Source: BPGL01 sp035463115 (GTDB taxonomy: Bacteria > Actinomycetota > UBA4738 > HRBIN12). Taken from it: 64,000 bases of DNA. The position numbers and the translations under genes are program-made. The stretch is from contig DATHTO010000149.1 in the NCBI GenBank assembly GCA_035463115.1, positions 37,694 to 101,693 of the forward strand, read 5' to 3'. This document shows positions 41,719 to 50,461 of this stretch, piece after piece. The notes beneath the pieces are model-generated. The model was not told where the DNA came from. It searched no databases and saw only the letters and a program-made list of their open reading frames with translations. How positions within the stretch are numbered: position 1 is the first letter of the stretch; every line of letters starts with the position of its first letter.

Positions 41719-42876
41719 TCAGCCGAGGGATCGAACGGCCCGACGGTCCGCCGTGCGGACCGTCCGCCTGGGCGATCCGACGGGCTCGCATCCGGGGTCG
41801 CCGCCATACCGGACGCGGAACGTCGTGTCGCGATCGACCCGGACGCGGAAGCGATAGCCGCCCTCGGCGTCGGTCCCGACGGTGCGCGCCGGCCGCGGCG
41901 GCTCGATGATCCGGAGCGTCACCGCCCGGATGCCTCCGCACGCGGGATCGAACGACCACAGCCGTCCGCGGACCACCACGCGATCACCCGGGTCGGCGGT
42001 CCGCGGCGCGCCGATCGTCAGGCGGCGCCCGAGCTGTCCCCCATCGTTCTTCCCCCAGCAGTCCACGTCGCCGTCGACGGTCCTCGCACACGTGTGGTAG
42101 CTGCCGGCGGAGACCTCCGCGTACGGCCCGGGCCGGTCGTCGGCTTGCCCGTACACGTCGTGTCCCCAGCAGTGCACGGCCCCGCTGGGCCGCAGCGCGC
42201 AGTTGTGATGGTCACCCGCCGACACCTGCGTGAACGGTCCCACCTTGTCCTTCGACTGCCCGTCGTCGGGGAGGCCCCAGCAGTCGACCGAGCCGTCGAT
42301 ACGGAGCGCGCAGTTGTGTCCGTCTCCCGCCGAGACCTCGAGGTACGGGCCGACGTGATCCTCCGCGAGGCCGGCTCGGTTCCCGCCCCAGCAGTCCGCG
42401 ACCCCCTCGGGCGTCAGCCCGCAGTTGTGGGCACCGCTCATCGTGAGCGCCGTGAAGGGGCCCGGCTGGTCCTCGGACTGGCCGACGTCGTTGCGACCCC
42501 AGCAGTCGGCGGCGCCCGTCGTCGTGAGCGCGCAGGAGTGGCGCCAGCCGGCGATGACCTGGGTGTACGGGCCCGGTCGATCCTCGGCCTCCCCGTCGGC
42601 GTCGAGCCCCCAGCACCGCGCGGCGCCGTCGACGGTGAGCGCGCAGTTGTGCATCCCGCCGGCGGACACCTGCGTGAACGGCCCGGGTCGGTCCTCGGAA
42701 CGACCGAACGCGTCGTCGCCCCAGCAGTCGGCCGCGCCCGTCGGCGTGATCGCGCACGTGTGATCGACGCCGGCCCAGACGGTCTCGTAGTCGGTCGCCG
42801 CGAGCGTCGGGTGCGCGCAGCCGACGAGCGACGCCACGCACACCGAGACGACCACGGCGGAGCGCAGGGCTCGCAT
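41719..42876 (-). CDS. Exported RCC1-like repeat lipoprotein
   Basis: About 385 residues from ATG 42876 (GTG 42885 is also possible). Lipobox-like SLVGC follows a short signal. Seven tandem units of about 37 residues share the pattern 'GPF/YTQVSAG..H.CAL...G...CWG...G....D'. Each carries two Cys about ten residues apart, giving fourteen regularly placed Cys and probably one disulfide or metal site per blade. This is a compact version of the RCC1/BLIP-II propeller. The last 95 residues look like an Ig/CNA-like beta domain (RTVGTDAEGGYRFRV). Likely a cell-surface binding protein. Confidence 0.75.
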   Translation of the reverse strand: MRALRSAVVVSVCVASLVGCAHPTLAATDYETVWAGVDHTCAITPTGAADCWGDDAFGRSEDRPGPFTQVSAGGMHNCALTVDGAARCWGLDADGEAEDRPGPYTQVIAGWRHSCALTTTGAADCWGRNDVGQSEDQPGPFTALTMSGAHNCGLTPEGVADCWGGNRAGLAEDHVGPYLEVSAGDGHNCALRIDGSVDCWGLPDDGQSKDKVGPFTQVSAGDHHNCALRPSGAVHCWGHDVYGQADDRPGPYAEVSAGSYHTCARTVDGDVDCWGKNDGGQLGRRLTIGAPRTADPGDRVVVRGRLWSFDPACGGIRAVTLRIIEPPRPARTVGTDAEGGYRFRVRVDRDTTFRVRYGGDPGCEPVGSPRRTVRTADRRAVRSLG

Positions 42877-42910
42877 GTCGCGCACGCTACCGCGTCGCCC
42901 GGGCGAGGCC

Positions 42911-43912
42911 TCAGAAGCCGAGCAGCTCGTCGAGCAGGATCGCGACGTCCCAGCTGCGCGACACGTTCGCGATCATCGTCGCCGTCGTCCCGTCCGACGG
43001 GTCCCGCGTGCTGGAGAAGGACACCCCGGCGTCGGAGCCCTCGAGCGAGATCAACTCGCGCGTCTCGTGCAGGTGGAAGCCGAGGCCGTACCGCTTCGAC
43101 TCCTCCACGCAGTGGCTCCGCGGCCGGAGCATCTCCTCGACCTCTGGCTCCGCGACGATGCGGCCGTCGAGGAACGCGTCCCACAGCGCCACGACGTCGC
43201 CCACGGTCGTGAAGATCCCGCCGTCGCCGCTCCCCAGCACCGGCAGGTGGAGCACGTTCGTGCGGAGCCCGTCCGGATGCAGGTAGCCGACCGCGACGTC
43301 GCCGGGCAGTTCGTCGGAGCGCAGGAACGCGGTGCGCTCCATCCCGGCGGGCTCGCACACCCGTTGCCGGACGAGATCGGCGAACGGGACGCCGCTCGCC
43401 CGTTCCGCGATCAGCGCGAGCACGACGTAGCCGCCGTTGTTGTACGCGAACCGCTCGCCCGGCGGGAACACCGTGGGATGCCCGTCGAGCACGTCGAGGT
43501 ACGCCTCCGTCGACGCCAAGCGGTGGACCGGGAGCGAGAGGACGTGATCGTTCTCGTCGCCGAGCTGGCTCTCATCGAGGTAGTCGCCGATCCCGGAGCG
43601 ATGCGCGAGGAGGTGCTCGACCGTCACGCCCTCGTCGATCAGGGGGAGATCCCCACGGAGCACCGATCGGACGGGCGTCGTGGGTTCGAGGGTGCCGTCA
43701 GCGATCAAGGAGATGACCGTCAGCGCGGTGAAGGCCTTCGTGCCGCTCGCGATCGCGAACCGCGTGTCGGTGGTGTTCGGAACGTGGTGACGCCGGTCCG
43801 CCTCGCCGAACGCCGCCTCGTACGGCTCGCCGTCGGCTCGATCCACCCGGACGACGCCGGAGAACCGCGTCCGTGCGGCGAGCTCCTCGAGCGGTCCCGC
43901 GTCGAACGACAT
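42911..43912 (-). CDS. Serine hydrolase, class C beta-lactamase/D-aminopeptidase family
   Basis: 333 residues. The nucleophile motif S-x-x-K is SGTK near residue 56, the Y-x-N motif is YNN near 158, and a late SLEGSDAG occupies the position of the KTG/HxG box. No signal peptide, so it is probably cytoplasmic. The family includes esterases, penicillin-binding proteins and amidases; the substrate is unclear. It is the first gene of its unit, divided by 97 bases from the glycosyltransferase. Confidence 0.88.
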   Translation of the reverse strand: MSFDAGPLEELAARTRFSGVVRVDRADGEPYEAAFGEADRRHHVPNTTDTRFAIASGTKAFTALTVISLIADGTLEPTTPVRSVLRGDLPLIDEGVTVEHLLAHRSGIGDYLDESQLGDENDHVLSLPVHRLASTEAYLDVLDGHPTVFPPGERFAYNNGGYVVLALIAERASGVPFADLVRQRVCEPAGMERTAFLRSDELPGDVAVGYLHPDGLRTNVLHLPVLGSGDGGIFTTVGDVVALWDAFLDGRIVAEPEVEEMLRPRSHCVEESKRYGLGFHLHETRELISLEGSDAGVSFSSTRDPSDGTTATMIANVSRSWDVAILLDELLGF

Positions 43913-44009
43913 ATCCCGGACGGTAGCGCGCCGTTCCGGTGTCCGCGTGCGCTCCGCTCGGCTCCGCTGCTACGTGGCGTCGGGCGCCGCGATGCCGTCG
44001 GCCGTGCCT

Positions 44010-45527
44010 TCACGTCAGCAGGGCGAGCGCCGTCCCCTCCCACGACCATCGTTCGGCGACGGAACCGGCGAGGCGGGCGCCGAGCGCCCGGCGCTCGACG
44101 GGGTCGATCGAGAGGAGCCGGTCGATGCCGCCGGCGATCGCCTCCGTCGCTCCGGGACCGGGCTCGAACGTGAACAGGCCCGGCGCTCCGACGTCTGCCT
44201 CGAGCGCGGCGGCGACCTCCGCGAGCCCGGAGTGGCGGGCGACGAGCGGAAGGGCTCCCGTGGCCGCGGCCTCGGCGACGACCATACCGAACGCCTCCTC
44301 GAGGATCGACGGCACGACCACGACGTCGGCGGCGGCGATCGCCTCGGGCGCGTACCGGTGGTCGAGCCGCCCCGTGAACGAGACGTCGCCCATGCGTTCA
44401 CCGGCGACCGCGAGCGCGTCGGCGTCGACCTCCCTCGGAACGACGCCCCGCTCCTGCAGCCACCGCAGGGCCGATGCGTCCCCGCTCCGCAACCCCGACG
44501 CGAGCGCCGCCACGTGCTCACGCCAGAGACCGAAGCCGACGACGAGCACGTCGGGACGCGTCGTCGCGAGCGCCGCCGCCGCGATCACGAGATGCGGCCC
44601 CTTCGCCTCGATCAGCTTGCCGAAGTACGCGACGATGGGACGGTCGCGGCCGGCGAGCGCGCGCAGGCGCGTCGCGGCATCCGGATCCGGGACCTTCTGG
44701 TCGTACCGGTGCGCGAGCGCGTCGAGCGCCGCGGGGTCGCGTTCGGCGAGGGCGCGCGTGAGCTCGTCGTCGAGCGAGGACCGACGCCCGTGGGCCGTGT
44801 CGTCGTCGGCATCGAGCGAGCGGGCGGCAGCCCGCAACGCGTCGCCGCGTTCGCGGGGACGGAACCGCTCGGTGTCCACGCCTGGCGTCACGAGACGCGT
44901 GGTGGCTCCTCGCGTGCCGGTGAGCTCGACCGCGCGATCGATCACGTCGCGGCTGGGTCCGATGAGCGCTCGCGCGGCCCGGATCCCCTCGGCTGCGAGG
45001 TCCCGGTAGCGCTGCTGCGGGCGCAGCGCGTATTCGACGTCGCTCCCCGCCGTCTTCACGACGAACGATCCACGCGGGAGCGCCCGCGCCGCGACCGGGC
45101 CACCGGGCACGACGTGATCGGCGAACGTCGTCTCGGTCCGGTGCCAGGCGGCCGCAGCACGAAGGGCCGCGACGTTGCGGTCGAGGTACGCGGCGAGGGC
45201 GGCGTCGTCGAGATCGAGGAACCGGTCGACGTCGAACCCCTCGTACGCATCGATCACGAAGACGGGCAGCGTCCGACCGATCGACGGACGCAGCAGCACG
45301 CAGCGTCCCGACGAGGGCTCCGCGCGAACGTTCGGCGTGAGCTCCGACGGTCCCTCGGCGTCGACGTTGCCGAACGCGTCGATCCACGGGTAGCGCTCGG
45401 GATGACCTTCTTGGCACAGCAACGCCACGTCGTGCCCGCCGGCGCGGAGCGCTTCGGCCACCCGGGCGGTGAAGACGTTCGTGCCCGATCCCTCGAGCAA
45501 CCATCCGTGCCACAGCAGGACGCGCAC
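44010..45527 (-). CDS. Glycosyltransferase family 4 (GT-B)
   Basis: 505 residues from GTG 45527. N-terminal Rossmann domain with the GT4 acceptor loop WHGWLLEGSGTNVF. C-terminal domain with IVAYFGKLIEAKG, GRLDHRYAPEAIAAADVVVV and the nucleotide-sugar-binding E-x7-E motif in EEAFGMVVAEA. About 80 residues longer than typical GT4, owing to an Asp/Arg-rich insertion near 235-290. Retaining transfer onto a lipid or sugar acceptor is expected. No polysaccharide cluster surrounds it. Confidence 0.85.
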   Translation of the reverse strand: MRVLLWHGWLLEGSGTNVFTARVAEALRAGGHDVALLCQEGHPERYPWIDAFGNVDAEGPSELTPNVRAEPSSGRCVLLRPSIGRTLPVFVIDAYEGFDVDRFLDLDDAALAAYLDRNVAALRAAAAWHRTETTFADHVVPGGPVAARALPRGSFVVKTAGSDVEYALRPQQRYRDLAAEGIRAARALIGPSRDVIDRAVELTGTRGATTRLVTPGVDTERFRPRERGDALRAAARSLDADDDTAHGRRSSLDDELTRALAERDPAALDALAHRYDQKVPDPDAATRLRALAGRDRPIVAYFGKLIEAKGPHLVIAAAALATTRPDVLVVGFGLWREHVAALASGLRSGDASALRWLQERGVVPREVDADALAVAGERMGDVSFTGRLDHRYAPEAIAAADVVVVPSILEEAFGMVVAEAAATGALPLVARHSGLAEVAAALEADVGAPGLFTFEPGPGATEAIAGGIDRLLSIDPVERRALGARLAGSVAERWSWEGTALALLT

Positions 45528-45639
45528 GCGGGAACCCTACGCGAGCGTCGACGGGCGAGCTCCCCGCGGACACCGATCGGCGTGACGGCTTGGCGAGTCA
45601 CCCCGCACGCCGTCGGGGATCGCGATCCAGACCTTCGAT

Positions 45640-46830
45640 TCAGGCTCCGAGGAGCCGTTCGTCGAAGGGGTACGGGGCCAGCACGCGGATCCCCTCGTCG
45701 GTGACGAGGACCTCGTCGCCGAGCTTCACGCCCTCACGGCCTCCCGGTTCGCCGCAGTAGAGCTCGACGACGAGCGCCATACCGGGTTCGAGCACCCGGT
45801 CGGGGTTCGACTGCGCGTCCTGCGGGTGACACACGCTCGGGTTCTCCTCCTCGAGGCCGATCCCGTGGACCATGCACTCGTACCGTTGCGGCACGAATCG
45901 TTCCGGGATCGTCGGAGCGAGACCGGCGGCCTCGGCGCACGTGATGCCGGGCCGGATCACCGCCTCCATCCCGCGCAGCCAGTCGTACGCGGCGCGGTAG
46001 AGGTCGCGTTGCGCCGAGGTCGGCGCGGCCCCCCCGCACACGAACGCCCGGGACACGCAATAGAAGTACCCCTCGACCCCCACCGCGTCGGTGTCGACGA
46101 AGACGAGGTCGCCGGCATCGATCGAGCGATCCGTCGCCTCGGCGCGCCACGGGTTCGTGTTCGGCCCCGAGCACACGGTGTTCGTCGCGAGGTACTCGCC
46201 GCCTCGGCGGAGCATCGTTCCGGCGAGCGTCGCGACGAGGTCGCGCTCGGTGACACCGGGCTCGAGCGTCTCCTCGAACGCCGTGAGCATCTCCATCACG
46301 ATGTCGGCGTTGATCTCGAGGAGGCGGATCTCCTCCGGCGTCTTCACCTCGCGGGCGCCCTGCGTGATCGGAGCCGCGTCGCGGAGCGACACGCCGTGCT
46401 CCTGGAGCGCGAGCCAGGCGGGAGCACCCAGCCGGTCCACGGCCACCGGGGCGCCGCCCACGCCGAGCTCGTGGAAGCTCTCGACCATGAGCTCCGCCCA
46501 CGTCGCGGCCTCGGCCGACGGGTCGTCGAAGAACTCCCACGCGTGCATCGGTCGGACGTCGGGGGCTCGCCGTGCCGACCGGTGCACCGAGTTCGGATGT
46601 TCGAACAGGATCGGCGTGCCCTCCCGAGGCACGATCGCGCAGCGGCAGAAGGTGCTCATCGCGTACACGGGCATGGCGGTCGCCCCGGTCGCGTAGCGGA
46701 CGTTCGGTTCGCTCGCCAGGAGGCAGACGTCGACGTCGTAGGCCCGCATCGACGCCTGCAGCCTCGCGAGCCGCCCGGTCCGTAGTCGCTTGAGGTCGAC
46801 GCCGGCGAGCGCCGTGCCGGCTGGCTGCAT
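45640..46830 (-). CDS. M24-family (creatinase/prolidase, DddP-like) protein with altered metal site
   Basis: 396 residues from ATG 46830. Creatinase N-domain, then the pita-bread fold: SGPNTNPWRAEATDRSID, FVDTDAVGVEGYFYCVSRAF near 245-262, VHGIGLEEENPSV and VVELYCGEPGG. Asp246 and Asp248 match the D-x-D arrangement of the DddP-like branch. The position of the next metal ligand, normally Asp, is Cys258. The residue six after the active His is Glu. DMSP-lyase activity is therefore doubtful; an aminopeptidase-like, lyase or other role remains open. Neighbours give no pathway clue. Confidence 0.8.
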   Translation of the reverse strand: MQPAGTALAGVDLKRLRTGRLARLQASMRAYDVDVCLLASEPNVRYATGATAMPVYAMSTFCRCAIVPREGTPILFEHPNSVHRSARRAPDVRPMHAWEFFDDPSAEAATWAELMVESFHELGVGGAPVAVDRLGAPAWLALQEHGVSLRDAAPITQGAREVKTPEEIRLLEINADIVMEMLTAFEETLEPGVTERDLVATLAGTMLRRGGEYLATNTVCSGPNTNPWRAEATDRSIDAGDLVFVDTDAVGVEGYFYCVSRAFVCGGAAPTSAQRDLYRAAYDWLRGMEAVIRPGITCAEAAGLAPTIPERFVPQRYECMVHGIGLEEENPSVCHPQDAQSNPDRVLEPGMALVVELYCGEPGGREGVKLGDEVLVTDEGIRVLAPYPFDERLLGA

Positions 46831-46902
46831 CCGTCCGTCCCCCTGTCGCGGGCTGCCGCGGCTCGTCACCGCCGTCGCGACGCGGAGCCTACCGGCCGAC
46901 GA

Positions 46903-47232
46903 TCAGGCCTCGGCGGGAGAGTCCCAGCCGAGGATGCGCTCGAGCCCCACCACGTCGGCGGTTCGGCGCGCCGCGCCGCCCTTCGGTCCGATGAACCGGA
47001 CGGGGATCCCTCCCTGCTCCGCGCGGCGCGCGGCCCGGATCAGCTCGACGATCCCGGTCGAGTCCATGAAGTCGAGCGCCGACAGATCGAAGACGACGCG
47101 ACGCCGGTCCCGCCCGAGCACGTCGTCGGCGATCTCGGTGAACGTCGGCCGCGTGGCGAGGTCGAGCACGCCCGAGAGCTCGACGTACACCTCGTCGTCG
47201 TGCCGCGCGATGTCGTAGTGGAGCTGTTCCAT
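46903..47232 (-). CDS. STAS-domain anti-sigma factor antagonist
   Basis: 109 residues from ATG 47232. The SpoIIAA/RsbV pattern is clear: VYVELSGVLDLATRP at the start and VVFDLSALDFMDSTGIVEL, with the Ser of the phosphorylation site, followed by IPVRFIGPKGG. It would bind an RsbW-type kinase and release a sigma factor. The only RsbW-like protein seen is at 51329-51820, about 4 kb away. It follows directly downstream of the broken GH16-like gene. Confidence 0.85.
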   Translation of the reverse strand: MEQLHYDIARHDDEVYVELSGVLDLATRPTFTEIADDVLGRDRRRVVFDLSALDFMDSTGIVELIRAARRAEQGGIPVRFIGPKGGAARRTADVVGLERILGWDSPAEA

Positions 47233-47289
47233 CGGTCGGATCCCGGTCGGGAGGCGGACCGGGCTCGCCTGATGAGTTGACGGGTCGGC

Positions 47290-47924
47290 TGCGGCCCAAA
47301 CCCGAGGCGGATGGGTGCCCACACGGCGGCGTAGGCGTGTGGTTCGCGGACGTCGATCGCGACGTGGATCTCGGCGAAGTCGTCGACGACGTCGTGATCG
47401 CCGAACGGATGCAGCCCGAGCCCGACGACCGCGCCGCTCGTGGTGACGTTCCGACCGAACACCTCGGCGATGCAGATCTCGGCGGACCGCTCCGGTCGGT
47501 CCTCGTAGCCGATCATCCACAGGGCGGCCATGCTCGCGGCGTCGAGTTCCATCCGGGCGCGCATCTCGAACGCGCCCTCCATCGGTGTCCACAGACGGAC
47601 GTTGTCCTGCTCCTCACGGACCACGGCGGCGGGATGGAAGCGGTGCTGGCCCGTCGTCGATCCGAGCGGGCCGGCGAACACGCCGTCTGGATCGACGAGA
47701 CGCGCGTCGTGCCGTCGAACTCGGGGCACCAGGGCTCCTGGTCGGGATCGATCCGCAGGACCAGCCCGTCGTGCGTCAGCTCGTAGCGGCGGCGGAGCGT
47801 GCCCGACCGCTCCATCGCGGCAGGTACCAGGGAAGCCATCGGTCCGGATCCAGGTCCGGTCCGTCGAACCGCTCGTCGACGTCGAGCACGTACCCCTCGG
47901 CGACCACGTCGTCGAACATCATCC
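47290..47924 (-). pseudogene. Broken GH16-like glycoside hydrolase family gene
   Basis: Leftward from ATG 47924 the reading is DERFDGPDLDPDRWLPWYLP. It shifts frame at about 47786-47795 to RYELTHDGLVLRIDPDQEPW and shifts again at about 47683-47690 to VFAGPLGSTTGQHRF, continuing through MEGAFEMRARMEL, LWMIGYEDRPERS and HPFGDHDVVDDF to about 47310. Both junctions look like loss of one base in short repeats (GCCGCC and CGGG). The three pieces together match an actinobacterial GH16-like protein. The expected C-terminus after HAYAAVWAP is missing. The E-I-C-I-x-E active-site region survives as AEICIAEVFG. Confidence 0.65.
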
Positions 47925-48030
47925 CGTCACGAGCGTCATGCGGGGGCATCCGTCCATCGCAGCGTGGACCGTGCCCTGGCGTCAAGCGCCGACGACGCGG
48001 AGGCGCCCCGCGTTGCCTATCGTGGCGGGC

Positions 48031-49410
48031 ATGCCGCCGACCAAGGAGATCCTCGACGTGGCGGGGCGCGAGGTCGCGATCTCGAACCCCGACAAGCCGT
48101 TCTTCCCCTCGCTCGGGATCACGAAGCTCGATCTCGTCCGGTACTACCTCTCGGTGGCGGACGGCGCCCTGCGGGGCGTAGGCCGGCGACCGATGGCGCT
48201 GAAGCGGTACGTGAACGGCGCCGACGGTGACTTCTTCTTCCAGAAGCGCGCGCCCTCGTCGCGGCCGCCCTGGATCGAGACCGTCGAGCTGCGGTTCCCC
48301 TCCGGGCGGACGGCCGACGAGATCGTCGTGTCCGACGAGGCGCAGCTCGCCTGGATCGTGAACCTCGGATGCATCGACCTGAACCCGCATCCCGTCCGCG
48401 CGGACGACCTGGAGCATCCCGACGAGCTCCGCGTCGACCTCGATCCGGTGCCGGGCGTGCCGTGGGAGCAGATCCTGGAGGTCGCGATGGCGACGAAGGA
48501 CGTCCTCGACGACTTCGGGCTCGTCGGGTGGCCGAAGACGTCGGGCTCGCGGGGGTTCCACGTCTACGTCCGCCTCGAGCCGCGGTGGACGTTCCCCGAG
48601 GTGCGTCGCGCCGCCGTCGCGCTCGCCCGGGAGGTGGAACGCCGCGAGCCGCATCTCGCCACCACGAAGTGGTGGAAGGAAGAGCGCCACGGCGTCTTCA
48701 TCGACTACAACCAGAACGCGAAGGACCGCACCGTCGCCTCGGCGTTCAGCGTGCGTCCGACGCCGGACGCGCGGGTCTCGGCGCCCGTCGCCTGGGACGA
48801 GGTGCTGGCGTGCGACCCGGCGGCCTTCACGATCACGACGGTCCCCGAGCGGTTCGCCGCGATCGGCGACCCGTGGGCCGGGATCGACGACGCGGCCGGG
48901 TCGCTCGACGCCCTGCTCGAGCTCGCGGACGAGCACGCGAGCGCGGGGTTCGGCGACGCGCCGTGGCCGCCGCACTACGAGAAGACCGACGCCGAACCGC
49001 CGCGGGTCCAGCCGTCGAAGCGGAAGATGCCCGCGAAAGCGGTCCGAACGGGCATCGTGCCGCCGCCGGCGCCGGGGAAGCGGAGCGGCCCCACCGGACG
49101 GCGGCGCTCCACGGTGCCACTGGTCGAGATCGCGCGGGCGGCGTCGCAGGACGAGGCGATCGAGGGTCTCGAGCGATGGAAGGAGCGGCATCCCGACGTC
49201 GTTCCGTACCTCGAGCCGCCCGACGTCCTCGTCGACTCGATGCGGGGGCGCAGCACGACGTGGACGCGGATCCGCGTGAACCTCCGGAACGTCCCCGACG
49301 AGATCCGGCCCGAGCAGGAGCCGCTCGAGGTCGACTACGACCCCTGGGAGGGTGTGACGTGGCCCTCCGACGGCGACGGCGGAGAGCCCGTCGGCGACGG
49401 GGAGCGCTGA
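48031..49410 (+). CDS. Stand-alone LigD-type polymerase/primase domain protein (NHEJ)
   Basis: 459 residues from ATG 48031. Archaeo-eukaryotic-primase fold of LigD POL: NPDKPFFPSLGITKLDL at the start, DLNPHP, catalytic DLDPVPG (Asp-x-Asp), KTSGSRGFHVYV and FIDYNQNAKDRTVASAFSVR with a later Asp. A roughly 170-residue C-terminal extension is rich in Pro, Lys and Glu. There is no ligase or phosphoesterase domain and no Ku gene in the window. It would fill gaps or add nucleotides at broken ends. The Nudix gene starts 6 bases downstream. Confidence 0.9.
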   Translation: MPPTKEILDVAGREVAISNPDKPFFPSLGITKLDLVRYYLSVADGALRGVGRRPMALKRYVNGADGDFFFQKRAPSSRPPWIETVELRFPSGRTADEIVVSDEAQLAWIVNLGCIDLNPHPVRADDLEHPDELRVDLDPVPGVPWEQILEVAMATKDVLDDFGLVGWPKTSGSRGFHVYVRLEPRWTFPEVRRAAVALAREVERREPHLATTKWWKEERHGVFIDYNQNAKDRTVASAFSVRPTPDARVSAPVAWDEVLACDPAAFTITTVPERFAAIGDPWAGIDDAAGSLDALLELADEHASAGFGDAPWPPHYEKTDAEPPRVQPSKRKMPAKAVRTGIVPPPAPGKRSGPTGRRRSTVPLVEIARAASQDEAIEGLERWKERHPDVVPYLEPPDVLVDSMRGRSTTWTRIRVNLRNVPDEIRPEQEPLEVDYDPWEGVTWPSDGDGGEPVGDGER

Positions 49411-49416
49411 CGCGAG

Positions 49417-49977
49417 ATGCCGAAGCGGAGCGCCGGTCTGCTCGTGTGGCGGCGGTCCACGGACGGCCCCGAGGTGCTCATCGTCCATCCCGGCGGTCCG
49501 TTCTGGGCGCGGAAGGACGACGGAGCATGGTCGATCCCGAAGGGCGAGATCGACGACGTCACGGACGAGCCGATCGGCGTCGCGCTGCGGGAGTTCCGCG
49601 AGGAGCTCGGGCTCGAACCGCCGGCGGCCGACGCGGTCGTCCACCTCGGTGAGGTCCGTCAGTCGGGCGGGAAGATCGTCAGCGCGTGGGCGGTCGAGGG
49701 CGACGCCGACGTCTCGGCGATCGAGAGCAACACCTTCGAGATGGAATGGCCGCCCCGCTCCGGGACGCGGCGGTCGTTCCCCGAGGTCGACCGGGCCGGC
49801 TGGTTCACCGTGGACGAGGCGCGGACCAAGCTCGTCGCGGCCCAGGCGACGTTCCTCGACCGCCTCGTCGCGGCCCTCGAGGCCTCGCCCGGCCCCACCG
49901 AGGCGGTCCGGAACGACGAAGGCCGGAACGACGAAGGCCGGAACGACGAAGGGAGGCCCGGAGGCCTCCCTTCGTGA
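49417..49977 (+). CDS. Nudix hydrolase with a C-terminal RNDEG repeat
   Basis: 186 residues. Nudix box visible as PKGEIDD...VALREFREELGL near 42-68, one residue longer than the strict spacing between Gly and the REx2EE core. The preceding VLIVHPGGPFWA and later EMEWPPRSG, FPEVDRAGWF fit the family that sits beside LigD-type genes. The tail holds three RNDEG units from a 15-bp repeat (49908-49950). The end of the coding region forms a terminator-like hairpin that includes the bases just before the stop. Nudix enzymes clean damaged or signalling nucleotides. Confidence 0.88.
   Translation: MPKRSAGLLVWRRSTDGPEVLIVHPGGPFWARKDDGAWSIPKGEIDDVTDEPIGVALREFREELGLEPPAADAVVHLGEVRQSGGKIVSAWAVEGDADVSAIESNTFEMEWPPRSGTRRSFPEVDRAGWFTVDEARTKLVAAQATFLDRLVAALEASPGPTEAVRNDEGRNDEGRNDEGRPGGLPS
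49947..49974. terminator. Perfect 12-bp hairpin overlapping the Nudix gene end
   Basis: CGAAGGGAGGCC (49947-49958), a CGGA loop and GGCCTCCCTTCG (49963-49974) form a perfect stem immediately before the TGA at 49975. It lies between the Nudix gene and the convergent cold-shock gene and can act on both transcripts. A T-tract is not obvious. The stem also codes for the last residues, so the coding and terminator sequences share bases. Confidence 0.7.
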
Positions 49978-49992
49978 CGCGGATCGCTGACG

Positions 49993-50196
49993 TCAGACGT
50001 TCCTGACGTTCGCGGCCTGCGGCCCCTTCTGACCCTGCGTGACGTCGTACTCGACGCGCGCTCCTTCGGCGAGCTCCTTGTAGCCCTCGCCCTGGATCGC
50101 GCTGAAGTGCACGAAGACGTCGGCGCTGCCGTCCTCGGGGGTGATGAAGCCGAATCCCTTCTCGGCGCTGAACCACTTCACGGTTCCCGTTGCCAT
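49993..50196 (-). CDS. cspA: Cold-shock protein CspA family
   Basis: 67 residues from ATG 50196 with AAGGAGGGA upstream. OB-fold with the RNP-1 motif KGFGFITP and RNP-2 VFVHFSAI, ending in QAANVRNV. Single-stranded RNA/DNA-binding chaperone, length exact for the family. An 8-bp hairpin sits about 50-70 bases upstream in its leader. Confidence 0.97.
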   Translation of the reverse strand: MATGTVKWFSAEKGFGFITPEDGSADVFVHFSAIQGEGYKELAEGARVEYDVTQGQKGPQAANVRNV

Positions 50197-50247
50197 GTCG
50201 TTCCCTCCTTCCATCGACCGTCGTGGGCGGCGGACCGCCCCGCGGCC

Positions 50248-50268
50248 GGTGGCTCCGTTCGAGCCACC
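50248..50268 (-). other. Hairpin in the cspA leader region
   Basis: GGTGGCTC (50248-50255), a 5-base loop and GAGCCACC (50261-50268) form a perfect 8-bp stem, 51-72 bases upstream of the cspA ATG. Cold-shock genes often have structured 5' leaders that open at low temperature. The transcription start is unknown, so it may lie in the leader or the promoter. Confidence 0.35.
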
Positions 50269-50461
50269 TGAGGGAACTGCTCCATCATGGTGAACGGAAA
50301 CGCGCTGCCCTCGCACATCAGCGTACCCGACGGGATGGTGCCCGCGCGCGCGGGCGGCGGGGAACCTCGGCGGCCACCCGACGTACCCCGAACGGGGTAT
50401 CGGGGAGTTGGTTCGCTCGGGGGACTGCGGGAGGCCACGCGGGTGGTCGATGTCCGGGGGG

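Noticed and set aside
45640..46830. DMSP lyase DddP
   Set aside because: Overall motif layout fits, but the third metal Asp is Cys and the catalytic-position Asp is Glu, so the name would overstate function.
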